20,830 nucleotides of DNA from Acidobacteriota bacterium. Lineage in GTDB: Bacteria; Acidobacteriota; Blastocatellia; Pyrinomonadales; Pyrinomonadaceae. Below are positions 1-7,832 of the stretch, piece by piece; position 1 is the stretch's first letter, and each line of letters starts with the position of its first letter. A program made the position numbers and the translations under genes. The notes below the pieces were generated by a model. That model worked only from the letters and a program-made list of their open reading frames with translations. It searched no databases and was not told the DNA's origin. The DNA lies in assembly GCA_023436495.1 (NCBI GenBank), contig JAEZIT010000012.1, positions 1 to 20,830 of the forward strand, given 5' to 3'.

Positions 1-2
1 TC

Positions 3-3000
3 CGAACGACCACGGCGGGAAGTGATGGAACATACCAATTTCTTGAGATAGAGCCGGCACGGTACAACATTGTGGCCAGTGCCGCGAATTTCACTGAAAC
101 GAGATTGGTCGACGTTACGGTCGAGCCAAACCGCAACTTGGTTCTGGACATCGCACTGACTGTGGCGGGCGTCGCAGGCGAGGTGACGGTGACGGCAGGC
201 GTCGAATTGGTCGACCGCGAAACGCCAACCCTGGGAACGACGGTCGATCGGAGAAGGGTCGAAGGTCTTCCGCTCAACGGCCGCAACGTTCTCGACCTTG
301 CTCTGCTGCAGCCGGGCGTGACGCGGTCGGAAGGTGCGTTCGGCAACGGTACAGGTTTTCGCGTTAACGGGCAGCGCGGCGTTGAGAACAACGTTACTCT
401 CGATGGCGGAAACAACAACGAGGTTGCGGTAGGAGGCACAATCGGTGCACAGCCGCGGCCGGACGCGATCCAGGAATTCCGTTTGCTCACGTCGAACTTC
501 GAGGCGGAATTCGGCCGAAACACGGGTGCTATAGTCAACGTTGTGACCAAATCGGGAACTAACGAATTTCACGGGAATGCAAGATTCTTTTTCCGACCGA
601 CCGAACTTTCGGCGGCAAGGTTCCTTGATAAAGCACTGCCGCCGGCAGGCGCGACAGCTGATACCGATCTTCGTCGCAGATTCGAACGAAAGGAATTCGG
701 CTTTAATATTGGCGGGCCGATATATTTCCTGAATTTCGGTGAAGGCGTGCCAATGATCTACAAGGGAAAGGACAGGAGCTTCTTCTTCGTGGATTTTGAA
801 CGCCGATGGCAGAACATCGGACAAACCCGGTCACTGCCGAGCCTGCCGACCGCTGCCGAACGGAACGGCGTATTCAGCACCACTATCCTCGACCCGGTAA
901 CCGGGGCTCCGTTTCCCAATAACACCATCCCCGCCAACAGGATCTCGCCGATCGCCCGGTTTTATCTGCAGTTTTTGCCTGAGACAACGGCCGGATCTGC
1001 CGCGCAGGTGAGCGCGAACGAGATAACCGAAAACAATTACTTCACTACACGGCTGGACCACAATATCACTCAGAATCACATCTTGAACTTTACGTTCAAT
1101 TACTTTGATTCGGACGTGTTCTCGCCATTCGCTTTCGGTGGTGCGGATGTGCCGGGATTTGGTGCTTCGGATCTTCGGAAGACCAGAAATTACGTCGGAA
1201 GGTATACTTGGGTGATCAATTCGAACCTCGTAAATTCGTTCCTGATCAATTATTCCAAGAATAAACAGCCCGGCGTTGCTCCCGTCAATCGCACGACACC
1301 GGCAGAGATCGGGTTTACGTCGAATTTTGTCGCCAACGGTGAATTTGCCGGGCCGCCGTCGATCGTGCTGTTCGATCGTGACATCACGCTGGGAAATTCC
1401 ATTCAAGGCCCACAGCGACGAATTACCGAGAACATTCAGTTTCAGGACTCGCTGAGCTGGGTGTTCGGTGACCATCGAATGAAATTCGGCGGTGATTGGA
1501 CAAAATACAGACAGGCTACTGATTTCCTATTCGTCAACCAGGGCATTCTGACATTCTCGGCCATTGACCTGGTTGGCTCCACAAATACGACCGGCGACGA
1601 TTTTGCTGATTTTCTCATCGGCAACAGCCCGGCGGCCGTTCAGTTTGGCGCGGCAGGAATTCGCGCATATCGTCAGACAGCCGCTGCCTTCTTTGCCCAG
1701 GATACCTGGCGGGCTACAAATAATTTAACCCTGTCTTTCGGCGTTCGTTACGAATACAATTCACCGTTAACGGACAAACTGAATAGGGTGGCCTTTTATC
1801 GGCCCGGTGCGATCTCGACACTGCTAACTACCGGGCAGTTGAGGACGGAGAATGGAGTCCCGATCGTTGTACCGGCCGGCGGACGGGCGCCGAGAGGCCT
1901 TGTATATGTAGGCGATCCGGACCCGGTACTAGGCGGCACTGTACCGGCCGGCGGAATCCAGCTGGATAAAAACAATTGGGCTCCCAGGGTTGGGTTTGCC
2001 TATGCTCTTAACGGCGGAAAGGGGCTGCTCAGGAGCATTCTTGGCGAAAATCAGACAGTTATACGCGGCGGTATTGGAATGTACTACGGCGCGATCATCG
2101 GCGATACTGCACTGCAGCAGTTGTCGGCACCGGGATTCAACGGAACGAACTTCTTCCAGTTCCCGGCAAGCGGCACGCTGGCAGACCCGTTCGCTCCCGA
2201 TCCGTTCCCGGTTTTCGGCGGTGACCAGGGGGCTGTGCCAAACCCGTTCGCGGCAAATCAGTTCACGATCACGGCTCCGCTTGGCCAAATGTCGCAGCCG
2301 ATCGATCCGAACATAGAAACTCCGGAAACTCTTCAGTTCAATCTCACATTCGAGCGTGCGTTCCTACGGGATTACGTGCTTGGGCTAAGCTATGTCGGCA
2401 ATCGCTCGCATAAGCTATACGTTCGGGAAGCGGTAAATCCGGCGGTTGGAACGTTCATTCCGGCATCGCTGAGGCCGGGTGGGATTCCGTTGCTCAATAC
2501 GGTGGAATTTGGGCCGATCCCGAATATCACCACTGCAAATTCGAATTCGCGGAGACTGAATGACGATATTCGAATCGCTTTAAACCAATTGACGACGGGC
2601 GGTAATTCGCAGTACGACGCCTTTGAAGCAAATTTTCAAAAGCGGTTTAGTCCGGATGGGCTTCAATTCCAACTGGCATACACGTTCTCGAAATCGCTTT
2701 CGGATGCCGACTCTCAGCGAGGACAGCTTGACCTGGTCGACAGACGGGCCGGCTGGGGGCGTTCCGAAGAGGATGTGCCGCACCGGTTCGTGGCGAGCTT
2801 TATTTACGAATTGCCTTTCTTCAAACGAACGAGCGGAGTTATTAATAGACTGCTTGACGGATGGAGTATAGGCGGCATCTATTCATACCAATCGGGCCGT
2901 GTTGTCAGTGTCCTCAATCCGTTCGATACGGACGGTTCGGGCGGCGCGGTGATCAATTTCGCGGACATTGGGTCCGAGGCGTTCCAGGCTCTCGATCCCC

Positions 3001-3386
3001 GCGATAACGACCGTCTTGGGTTTAACCCTGGAGCTTTTCGTTCGTTTAGTTGCAGTGTGCCTGTAACGAGCGTTGCGACCGGAAACACGATCAATGTTTT
3101 AGGCATACCATCGGCGGAATGTCCAAACGGATTCCGGCGCGGCACACAGGGCAGAAATCAGTTCCGGCTGGATAATCCCATCAACAATTGGGACGCGATC
3201 GTGACGAAAAAGACGAGGCTGTTCAGCGAATCAAACTATCTTGAATTACGATTCGAGGCGTTCAATTTACTGAACACACCACAGTTCACGACGATCAACC
3301 TGAATATGACGAGTCCGGATTTCGGCAGATACACTGAGACTCGCGAGGCTCGTGTCATTCAGCTTGGAGCGAGAATAACGTTCTAG
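3..3386 (+). CDS. TonB-dependent outer-membrane receptor, Oar-like, 5'-truncated by the window edge
   Basis: The reading frame is open to the left edge. Upstream of a possible GTG at 72 it still encodes GTYQFLEIEPARYNIVAS, the end of a carboxypeptidase-regulatory-like (CarboxypepD_reg) beta-sandwich, so the true start lies outside the window and 72 is not the start. Next comes a plug domain (VEGLPLNGRNVLDLALLQPG, about 60-80 residues after codon 72; then VNGQRGVENNVTLDGG), followed by a long beta-barrel. The C-terminal part has the acidobacterial-type motifs DVPHRFVASFIYELPF and a terminal strand ending LGARITF, with the final Phe expected for BAM-inserted barrels. Family members import large substrates (oligosaccharides, siderophores, peptides) across the outer membrane using TonB energy; the substrate cannot be told here. 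No FecR/ECF sigma regulator is adjacent. A hairpin terminator follows 33 bp after the stop. The family call is firm; the function is generic. Confidence 0.93.
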   Translation, partial: RTTTAGSDGTYQFLEIEPARYNIVASAANFTETRLVDVTVEPNRNLVLDIALTVAGVAGEVTVTAGVELVDRETPTLGTTVDRRRVEGLPLNGRNVLDLALLQPGVTRSEGAFGNGTGFRVNGQRGVENNVTLDGGNNNEVAVGGTIGAQPRPDAIQEFRLLTSNFEAEFGRNTGAIVNVVTKSGTNEFHGNARFFFRPTELSAARFLDKALPPAGATADTDLRRRFERKEFGFNIGGPIYFLNFGEGVPMIYKGKDRSFFFVDFERRWQNIGQTRSLPSLPTAAERNGVFSTTILDPVTGAPFPNNTIPANRISPIARFYLQFLPETTAGSAAQVSANEITENNYFTTRLDHNITQNHILNFTFNYFDSDVFSPFAFGGADVPGFGASDLRKTRNYVGRYTWVINSNLVNSFLINYSKNKQPGVAPVNRTTPAEIGFTSNFVANGEFAGPPSIVLFDRDITLGNSIQGPQRRITENIQFQDSLSWVFGDHRMKFGGDWTKYRQATDFLFVNQGILTFSAIDLVGSTNTTGDDFADFLIGNSPAAVQFGAAGIRAYRQTAAAFFAQDTWRATNNLTLSFGVRYEYNSPLTDKLNRVAFYRPGAISTLLTTGQLRTENGVPIVVPAGGRAPRGLVYVGDPDPVLGGTVPAGGIQLDKNNWAPRVGFAYALNGGKGLLRSILGENQTVIRGGIGMYYGAIIGDTALQQLSAPGFNGTNFFQFPASGTLADPFAPDPFPVFGGDQGAVPNPFAANQFTITAPLGQMSQPIDPNIETPETLQFNLTFERAFLRDYVLGLSYVGNRSHKLYVREAVNPAVGTFIPASLRPGGIPLLNTVEFGPIPNITTANSNSRRLNDDIRIALNQLTTGGNSQYDAFEANFQKRFSPDGLQFQLAYTFSKSLSDADSQRGQLDLVDRRAGWGRSEEDVPHRFVASFIYELPFFKRTSGVINRLLDGWSIGGIYSYQSGRVVSVLNPFDTDGSGGAVINFADIGSEAFQALDPRDNDRLGFNPGAFRSFSCSVPVTSVATGNTINVLGIPSAECPNGFRRGTQGRNQFRLDNPINNWDAIVTKKTRLFSESNYLELRFEAFNLLNTPQFTTINLNMTSPDFGRYTETREARVIQLGARITF

Positions 3387-3418
3387 GCAGTTTCTTGTTT
3401 GCTTCCTGTCTTTAATTT

Positions 3419-3446
3419 CCCTCCGGGGCAACCCGGAGGGCTTTTT
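3419..3446 (+). terminator. Rho-independent terminator after the TonB-dependent receptor
   Basis: A perfect 9-bp stem (CCCTCCGGG at 3419-3427 with CCCGGAGGG at 3432-3440) closes a GCAA loop, which fits the stable GNRA class. CTTTTT follows at 3441-3446. It separates the receptor from the permease gene downstream. Confidence 0.9.
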
Positions 3447-3498
3447 CATTTCCGCTGAAAATAGTTCATTATCTAACCCTGGTGTTGCCGAATATTAA

Positions 3499-4260
3499 AT
3501 GGGACTGTCATTGACCAACCTGATTATTCTTGCCTTGCTGTTTTTTGCGACCAGTGCGATCGGGGTCGTGACGGGCAGCAATTCCCTGATCACGGTGCCG
3601 GCGATGTTCGAATTCGGCATCGATGAAAAGAGAGCAGTTGCGACGAACATGTTCGGATTGGTGTTCATGGCGATCGGGGGCACAATACCGTTTCTGCGGC
3701 AGGGATCGATCGATAAGAAGCGAGTGGCCCCTCTTGTGGTCCTGACCATCATCAGCAGCGCGATCGGAGCGGCGCTCGTCGGCCTCATTACGAATCAGGG
3801 TATTAAGATAATGGTATCGGCCGCTATGATCGCGATCGCGGTATTTACACTGGTAAAACGAGATTCCCGTGCCGTCGAGGGCCACGCGATATCCGGACGT
3901 GCGTTGATGCTGACGTATTTGCTTACTTTCCTTTTAGGCATTTACGGCGGGCTTTACAGCGGCGGGTACGTGACCGTGCTTACGACGGTCCTCGTGGCAT
4001 TTTTCGGGATGTCATTCACGGAATCGGTAGCGGCGACAAAACTGATCAATGTCTTCTCATCACTGATCGCGACGATCGTATTCGCATGGCAGGGCCTTAT
4101 CGATTACGGCCTTGGCATCATTCTGGCAGTAACGATGTTCGCGGGCGGGTATGTCGGCGCCCATTATACGACCAGGCTGAACGAAAAGTGGATCAAGCGG
4201 ATTTTCCTCTCGACCGTCTTCCTGCTGGCACTCAAAATGCTTTGGGACCTAGTCAAGTGA
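3499..4260 (+). CDS. TSUP-family (TauE/SafE) membrane permease
   Basis: A 253-residue, very hydrophobic protein with about eight predicted membrane segments arranged as two similar halves. Each half carries the glycine-rich signature of the TSUP/TauE-SafE family: GVVTGSNSLITVP near residues 22-34 and GIYGGLYSGGYVTV near residues 147-160. Family members export sulfite, sulfoacetate or other small organosulfur or carboxylate anions across the inner membrane; the substrate is not evident here, and no sulfur-metabolism gene is nearby. The ATG directly follows an in-frame TAA, so it is the first possible start, although no Shine-Dalgarno sequence precedes it. The gene ends in TGA directly abutting the stop codon of the opposing kinase-like gene, with no intergenic base and no visible terminator. 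Confidence 0.88.
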   Translation: MGLSLTNLIILALLFFATSAIGVVTGSNSLITVPAMFEFGIDEKRAVATNMFGLVFMAIGGTIPFLRQGSIDKKRVAPLVVLTIISSAIGAALVGLITNQGIKIMVSAAMIAIAVFTLVKRDSRAVEGHAISGRALMLTYLLTFLLGIYGGLYSGGYVTVLTTVLVAFFGMSFTESVAATKLINVFSSLIATIVFAWQGLIDYGLGIILAVTMFAGGYVGAHYTTRLNEKWIKRIFLSTVFLLALKMLWDLVK

Positions 4261-5739
4261 TCACAGAGATTCCTCAGGCTTTCCGCTGGCGGCAGGTTTT
4301 GCGGCCGGTGTCTGTGCGGGCTTGGGCTTAGCCGCGGGTGTAGCCGCAGGCTTTTCCGGTGTCGGCGATGCGGCGGGCTTCGAGGGCTCGGCAGCCGGTT
4401 GCGAATTCGCATCTGCGCCCGCTTTCGGCGATGGTGTCGGCTTAACAGCCGTATTGGTATTGGCCGGGACCGGCACGAGTATCACTCCGCCTTCCGCGGG
4501 CATGAACTGGCTGGGGCTATTCGGATCGATCGTGATCACTTGGCCGCCCGGGCCGATATATGTAGGCGGGCCGCCAGCCGGCGGAGCTCCACCGTTTGCC
4601 CAAGGATTATATCCGTCACCGCCCGGCAGGGTTCCCGGTGGAACCGCCATATTGGAATTTGAGATCGTCTCCGCCGACATTCCCTGCATATTCGCGAGGC
4701 TTTCTTCCTGAACGCCGGTCGCCGGATTTATTGGCTGGACGGGCTGCCCATTCGCGTCCGTCGCCAGTTGGGTGGTCGGATTGGTCTGCTTGCTGGACGT
4801 CGCGTAGATCAAAGCGGCAGCAAGGATCGCAATTCCCGCGAGGACGACAAAAGCCGTTTTCCAGATATTATTCCCGGACGGCGCCGCCGTCGCAGCGGCC
4901 GCCGCATCCGTCATCGTACGGTCGAGCTCGAACGCAAATTCCTGCGCGGTCTGCTGGCGTGCGGCCGGATCTTTTGCCAAAGCCTTTATCAACACGGTTT
5001 CCAGCGAGGGCGGAAGGTCCTGCCGGAACGCTGACAGCGGCGGAGGCGGTTCTTCGAGATGCTTAAAGACAATGGCGCTTGGCGAATCGCCGGAAAAGGG
5101 TACTTCCCCCGCGAGCATTTCATAGAGAACAATGCCGAGGCTGTAAATATCTGAACGTTCATCGGCGGAATAACGTCCCGACGCCTGTTCGGGTGAGAGA
5201 TACGCCAGATTGCGGCCGGGATCCGTGTCGTCACGGCCGGCGGAATATTCGGCCGAAAATTCGTAAACCTTTATACGGTCAACATCGGCGGACGTCCTGT
5301 TGACAAGAATATTATTCGAAGTGATGCCGCCATGTACGACCTTGTGGGCGTGCGCTGCCGCGAGAGCGAACGCAGTCCGTTTTGCTATGTTAACGGCTCG
5401 GGCGGCGCCGAGGCGGCCTTCGCCGCGGATGATATCCTTTAGTGTCGTCCCCGGAAAATCCTCGTAAATAATGTAAGGCTGGCCTGCGCTGTCGGTCCCA
5501 AAATCGGTGACGTTCAGGATGTTGGGATCGTTAAGCCGCGCGGATGAACGGGCTTCGACTTCAAATGCGCGGATGCTGGGTTCGTCCGCGATCAGTTCCG
5601 GCAGCAGCAGCTTGATCGTCACGCGTTTGTCCATGGGGATATGGCGTCCCCGGAATAACAGTCCGTTATCGCTTATCCGAAGAAATGATTCGATCCGGTA
5701 CTTGTCGGCGATAGTTTGTCCTACAAATTGGTCAGCCAT
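4261..5739 (-). CDS. Membrane-anchored PknB-like Ser/Thr protein kinase homologue, predicted pseudokinase
   Basis: 492 residues: an N-terminal Hanks-type kinase fold (about 10-275), one transmembrane helix (about 293-313) and a Pro/Ala/Gly-rich tail (about 320-492) with repeated AAKP/PAA units. The VAIK lysine is kept (VTIK, K43), as are a helix-C Glu candidate (E60/E62), SPE (182-184) and the DIYSLG aspartate (D197). The catalytic loop, however, reads HGGITSNN (136-143) instead of HRDLKPxN, so the catalytic Asp is Gly138 and the Lys is Thr140. The DFG triad reads EFS (160-162), and the P-loop lacks the GxGxxG glycines. By family knowledge this should bind nucleotide weakly or not at all and act as a scaffold or allosteric receptor; that is inference. 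By kinase topology the tail would be periplasmic. It lies downstream of the atpE terminator. No clear Shine-Dalgarno sequence is present. Confidence 0.88.
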   Translation of the reverse strand: MADQFVGQTIADKYRIESFLRISDNGLLFRGRHIPMDKRVTIKLLLPELIADEPSIRAFEVEARSSARLNDPNILNVTDFGTDSAGQPYIIYEDFPGTTLKDIIRGEGRLGAARAVNIAKRTAFALAAAHAHKVVHGGITSNNILVNRTSADVDRIKVYEFSAEYSAGRDDTDPGRNLAYLSPEQASGRYSADERSDIYSLGIVLYEMLAGEVPFSGDSPSAIVFKHLEEPPPPLSAFRQDLPPSLETVLIKALAKDPAARQQTAQEFAFELDRTMTDAAAAATAAPSGNNIWKTAFVVLAGIAILAAALIYATSSKQTNPTTQLATDANGQPVQPINPATGVQEESLANMQGMSAETISNSNMAVPPGTLPGGDGYNPWANGGAPPAGGPPTYIGPGGQVITIDPNSPSQFMPAEGGVILVPVPANTNTAVKPTPSPKAGADANSQPAAEPSKPAASPTPEKPAATPAAKPKPAQTPAAKPAASGKPEESL

Positions 5740-5818
5740 TTGTATTTAGAACGTTACGAATATCTATTGGTTGCAAATATTCAGGCAGCGAAGAGTCTTT
5801 TATCACATATCCGCGCCA

Positions 5819-5857
5819 ATTAAAATGCGGACGAGATTCCGTAAAACCTCGCCCGCA
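5819..5857 (-). terminator. Rho-independent terminator after atpE
   Basis: Read on the - strand, TGCGGGCGAG (5857-5848) pairs with CTCGTCCGCA (5835-5826): a 10-bp stem with one G-U pair and a 12-nt loop, followed directly by TTTTAATT. It starts 22 bp after the atpE stop and marks the end of the F0 gene run. Confidence 0.82.
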
Positions 5858-5879
5858 CCAAAGTTCTCGCAAACCGATA

Positions 5880-6209
5880 CTAGGCGGTCGGACGCAGAAC
5901 AACGAATACGATAACCAGCGCGAACAGCACGAGCGACTCGATCAGCGCGAGGCCGATGATCATCATCGTCTGAACGGTACCGGCCGCTCCGGGGTTGCGG
6001 GCAGCGCCCTCAACGGCGGAAGCACCGATCTTGCCCTGAGCAAGGCCGCCGAGGCCCGCAGCGATACCGAAGCCGAGGCCCGCAGCAAGCGCCTTGTAAG
6101 CCTGAACGGTCGAATCATTGTCAGCAGCACCCGCACCCTGTGCCATGGCCGGAATGGCCGAAAGAGCAAGAGCGAGAAGCGAAAAGAATACGATCTTGAA
6201 TTTTCTCAT
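5880..6209 (-). CDS. atpE: ATP synthase F0 subunit c with a signal-peptide-like N-terminus
   Basis: A 109-residue protein whose residues from about 34 onward form the standard c-ring hairpin: glycine-rich helix 1 (GLGFGIAAGLGGLAQGKIG), the polar loop ARNP (70-73), and helix 2 with the ion-carrying carboxylate E91 in GLALIESLVLF. It forms the rotor ring that carries ions across the inner membrane. Ahead of this sits a 23-residue stretch with Lys/Arg, a hydrophobic core and AMA|Q, which looks like a cleavable signal peptide; the usual subunit c is about 75-90 residues with no such leader. Gln58 in helix 1 and Ser92 next to E91 match part of the Na+-site pattern, but the following residues (L93, F96) do not, so the coupling ion is unclear. 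A strong AGGAGA lies 7 nt upstream of the ATG. It is the last gene of the F0 run and is followed by a terminator. Confidence 0.96.
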   Translation of the reverse strand: MRKFKIVFFSLLALALSAIPAMAQGAGAADNDSTVQAYKALAAGLGFGIAAGLGGLAQGKIGASAVEGAARNPGAAGTVQTMMIIGLALIESLVLFALVIVFVVLRPTA

Positions 6210-6216
6210 TGTTATA

Positions 6217-6222
6217 TCTCCT
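6217..6222 (-). promoter_or_regulatory. Strong ribosome binding site of atpE
   Basis: AGGAGA on the - strand, 7 nt before the ATG at 6209. It is one of the few clear Shine-Dalgarno sites in the window, fitting the need for many copies of subunit c per complex, and it fixes the start that includes the leader-like N-terminus. Confidence 0.8.
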
Positions 6223-6422
6223 GAAATTTATCTTTTGTCTAAATTGCGAAGATTTTTCGAAATGAAATCTGCACGGGCCGCGGGTGGTATTATTTCGCCT
6301 CACTTCCGGTATGCACTCGATTTCTACTCTCGTTGGAGTCGAGGCTCCTGATGCGTGCGGGCATATCCGCTATAAAATGCGAGCCGGGCAGTTAATTTTC
6401 AAAAACCTTCAAAAAACTTTAA

Positions 6423-7325
6423 TTAAACGTGCGCAGTCGTGATCGCCTCGCCCGTGACCGGCGAATGTTCGCCGCCGTGCGTATGTTCGTGCGGGCCGTG
6501 CGAAACTTCACTTAGATAGATCGTCGACAACAGCGTGAACACCAGCGTTTGAACGAATGCAACGAATACTGCCAGCGGCATGAGCACGACGGGCAGCAAG
6601 ATCTGAGTGTACGGCGGGAACAAATTGGCGATCTGCGCCGTGATCTGTTCATCCGCGAACAAGTTTGCGAAAAGGCGGAGCCCGAGCGTCAGCGGGCGAA
6701 TTGAGTTACTGACGAGCTCAATACCAAAGATAAGCGGCGTGATGAATATCATCATCATCAGCGGCAGTTTGGGCCCGGCAAGATGCGCAACGTGATTGAA
6801 CACTCCGTTTTCTTTGATACCAACGTAGTTGTAGTAAACGAACGATGCGATACCCAGCGCAAACGTTACACTGACATGTGCGGTCGGCGACATGAACAGC
6901 GGGAACAAACCGAGCAGGTTAGATACGAGGACGAGAATGGCGAATGTTGCAACGACCGGAAAATATTTAAATCCGTGTTCGCCAACTACATCGACGACCA
7001 ATCCCTTGATCGCTAGAAAGCCCGCTTCGAGCGTTAGCTGGCCGCTACTCGGATCGTCTTCGGACAACTTGCCTTTGAACAGCGAAACGATGATCACGGT
7101 CAGGATCGCCGCAATGACGAACATGATCGTGTACCACGGAATCGCGTTTTCCGCGGTGTACGGGCCGAATGCGCTTTCGGCGTTCGTGCCGAAATATCCG
7201 AGAAATTTGTCCCACAACGGCTTGGTGTACGCTACTTGAAAATCATGGACCGGGCCGCCAAGGTAATGATTAATGAATTCCACGATCAGCGGCGTATGAT
7301 GGCCGCCTTCTGCAAATAAGAACAT
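6423..7325 (-). CDS. atpB: ATP synthase F0 subunit a
   Basis: 300 residues with the membrane helices of subunit a. The essential stator arginine is R217 in LGLRLFANLFADE, matching E. coli aArg210 in LGLRLFGN. It forms the two ion half-channels against the c-ring in the inner membrane. The N-terminus carries a short soluble stretch (about 1-62) before the first helix, and the C-terminus ends in a His-rich tail (HGPHEHTHGGEH, 276-287) beyond the last helix, an unusual extension. The ATG is 2 bp after the stop of the preceding ATP_synt_I-like gene. Its ribosome site (GAGGG, 7336-7340, 10 nt upstream) lies inside that gene's last codons, so the two are probably co-translated. Subunit c follows after a 213-bp gap. 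Confidence 0.96.
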   Translation of the reverse strand: MFLFAEGGHHTPLIVEFINHYLGGPVHDFQVAYTKPLWDKFLGYFGTNAESAFGPYTAENAIPWYTIMFVIAAILTVIIVSLFKGKLSEDDPSSGQLTLEAGFLAIKGLVVDVVGEHGFKYFPVVATFAILVLVSNLLGLFPLFMSPTAHVSVTFALGIASFVYYNYVGIKENGVFNHVAHLAGPKLPLMMMIFITPLIFGIELVSNSIRPLTLGLRLFANLFADEQITAQIANLFPPYTQILLPVVLMPLAVFVAFVQTLVFTLLSTIYLSEVSHGPHEHTHGGEHSPVTGEAITTAHV

Positions 7326-7327
7326 TA

Positions 7328-7753
7328 TTAAAAATCCCTCTTAGAAGAGTTTGAAAATATTCGTATAGATCCTTCAACAACAACGGCGATTGCGAAGCTC
7401 GCCAAGCCGAGTATCACCGCGATCACCGGCACTGCGTTCGATATATAAACTATCGTCAGAACGACGCCGATCGCAACGTAGCGGAGAATGTACCGTGCGG
7501 CAATAAAACCGGGGTTTTCTCCTGAAGCAGCTTTTCCGATCAACGCCGCCAGCGAGCGTTCGAGCCAATAATAATTCGCGAACGCCAATGCACCGCCGAA
7601 AAGAACTCCAACGCCGAACCGAGCCGAAATGACAAGTGCCGCGGCAATACTTCCGACGATCGCAACTGCCGCCATTCCGATAAGCAGCCGGCGATTGGTT
7701 ATCGGTTGCGGCGCCGTTTGTTCTGCTGTTACAAGTTCGGAATTCTCGCCCAT
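7328..7753 (-). CDS. ATP synthase I-chain family (ATP_synt_I, AtpI-like) membrane protein
   Basis: A 141-residue protein with a short polar N-terminus and four predicted membrane helices (about 23-43, 46-65, 85-104 and 106-127). The pattern GVGVLFGGALAFANYYWLER between helices 1 and 2 is typical of the ATP_synt_I family (PF03899), found just upstream of atpB in many operons. Family members are thought to help c-ring assembly or ion supply; this is known from related systems and is not shown by the sequence. It lies 2 bp upstream of atpB and 79 bp downstream of the AtpZ-like gene, the usual order. No clear Shine-Dalgarno sequence precedes the ATG. The symbol is left blank because atpI is used for two different families. 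Confidence 0.82.
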   Translation of the reverse strand: MGENSELVTAEQTAPQPITNRRLLIGMAAVAIVGSIAAALVISARFGVGVLFGGALAFANYYWLERSLAALIGKAASGENPGFIAARYILRYVAIGVVLTIVYISNAVPVIAVILGLASFAIAVVVEGSIRIFSNSSKRDF

Positions 7754-7832
7754 TGCGAAACTTAAAGTTTACAAGGGAAACCGCCGAATTTCAAAAGCCG
7801 CGAGACGGTTGTCGGTGGTTCCGAGGCGCAGA

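Noticed and set aside
72..74. GTG at 72 as the start of the TonB-dependent receptor
   Set aside because: The frame upstream is open and encodes the continuing carboxypeptidase-regulatory-like fold, so the gene begins outside the window.
831..1475. 214-codon open frame on the - strand within the receptor gene
   Set aside because: Shadow of a well-supported beta-barrel coding sequence; no domain or ribosome site.
4226..4241. TGGCAC-N5-ATGC string on the + strand resembling a sigma-54 (-24/-12) promoter
   Set aside because: It lies inside the permease coding end (LLALKMLW), points into the antisense of the kinase-like gene, and no gene follows; most likely a codon-driven coincidence.
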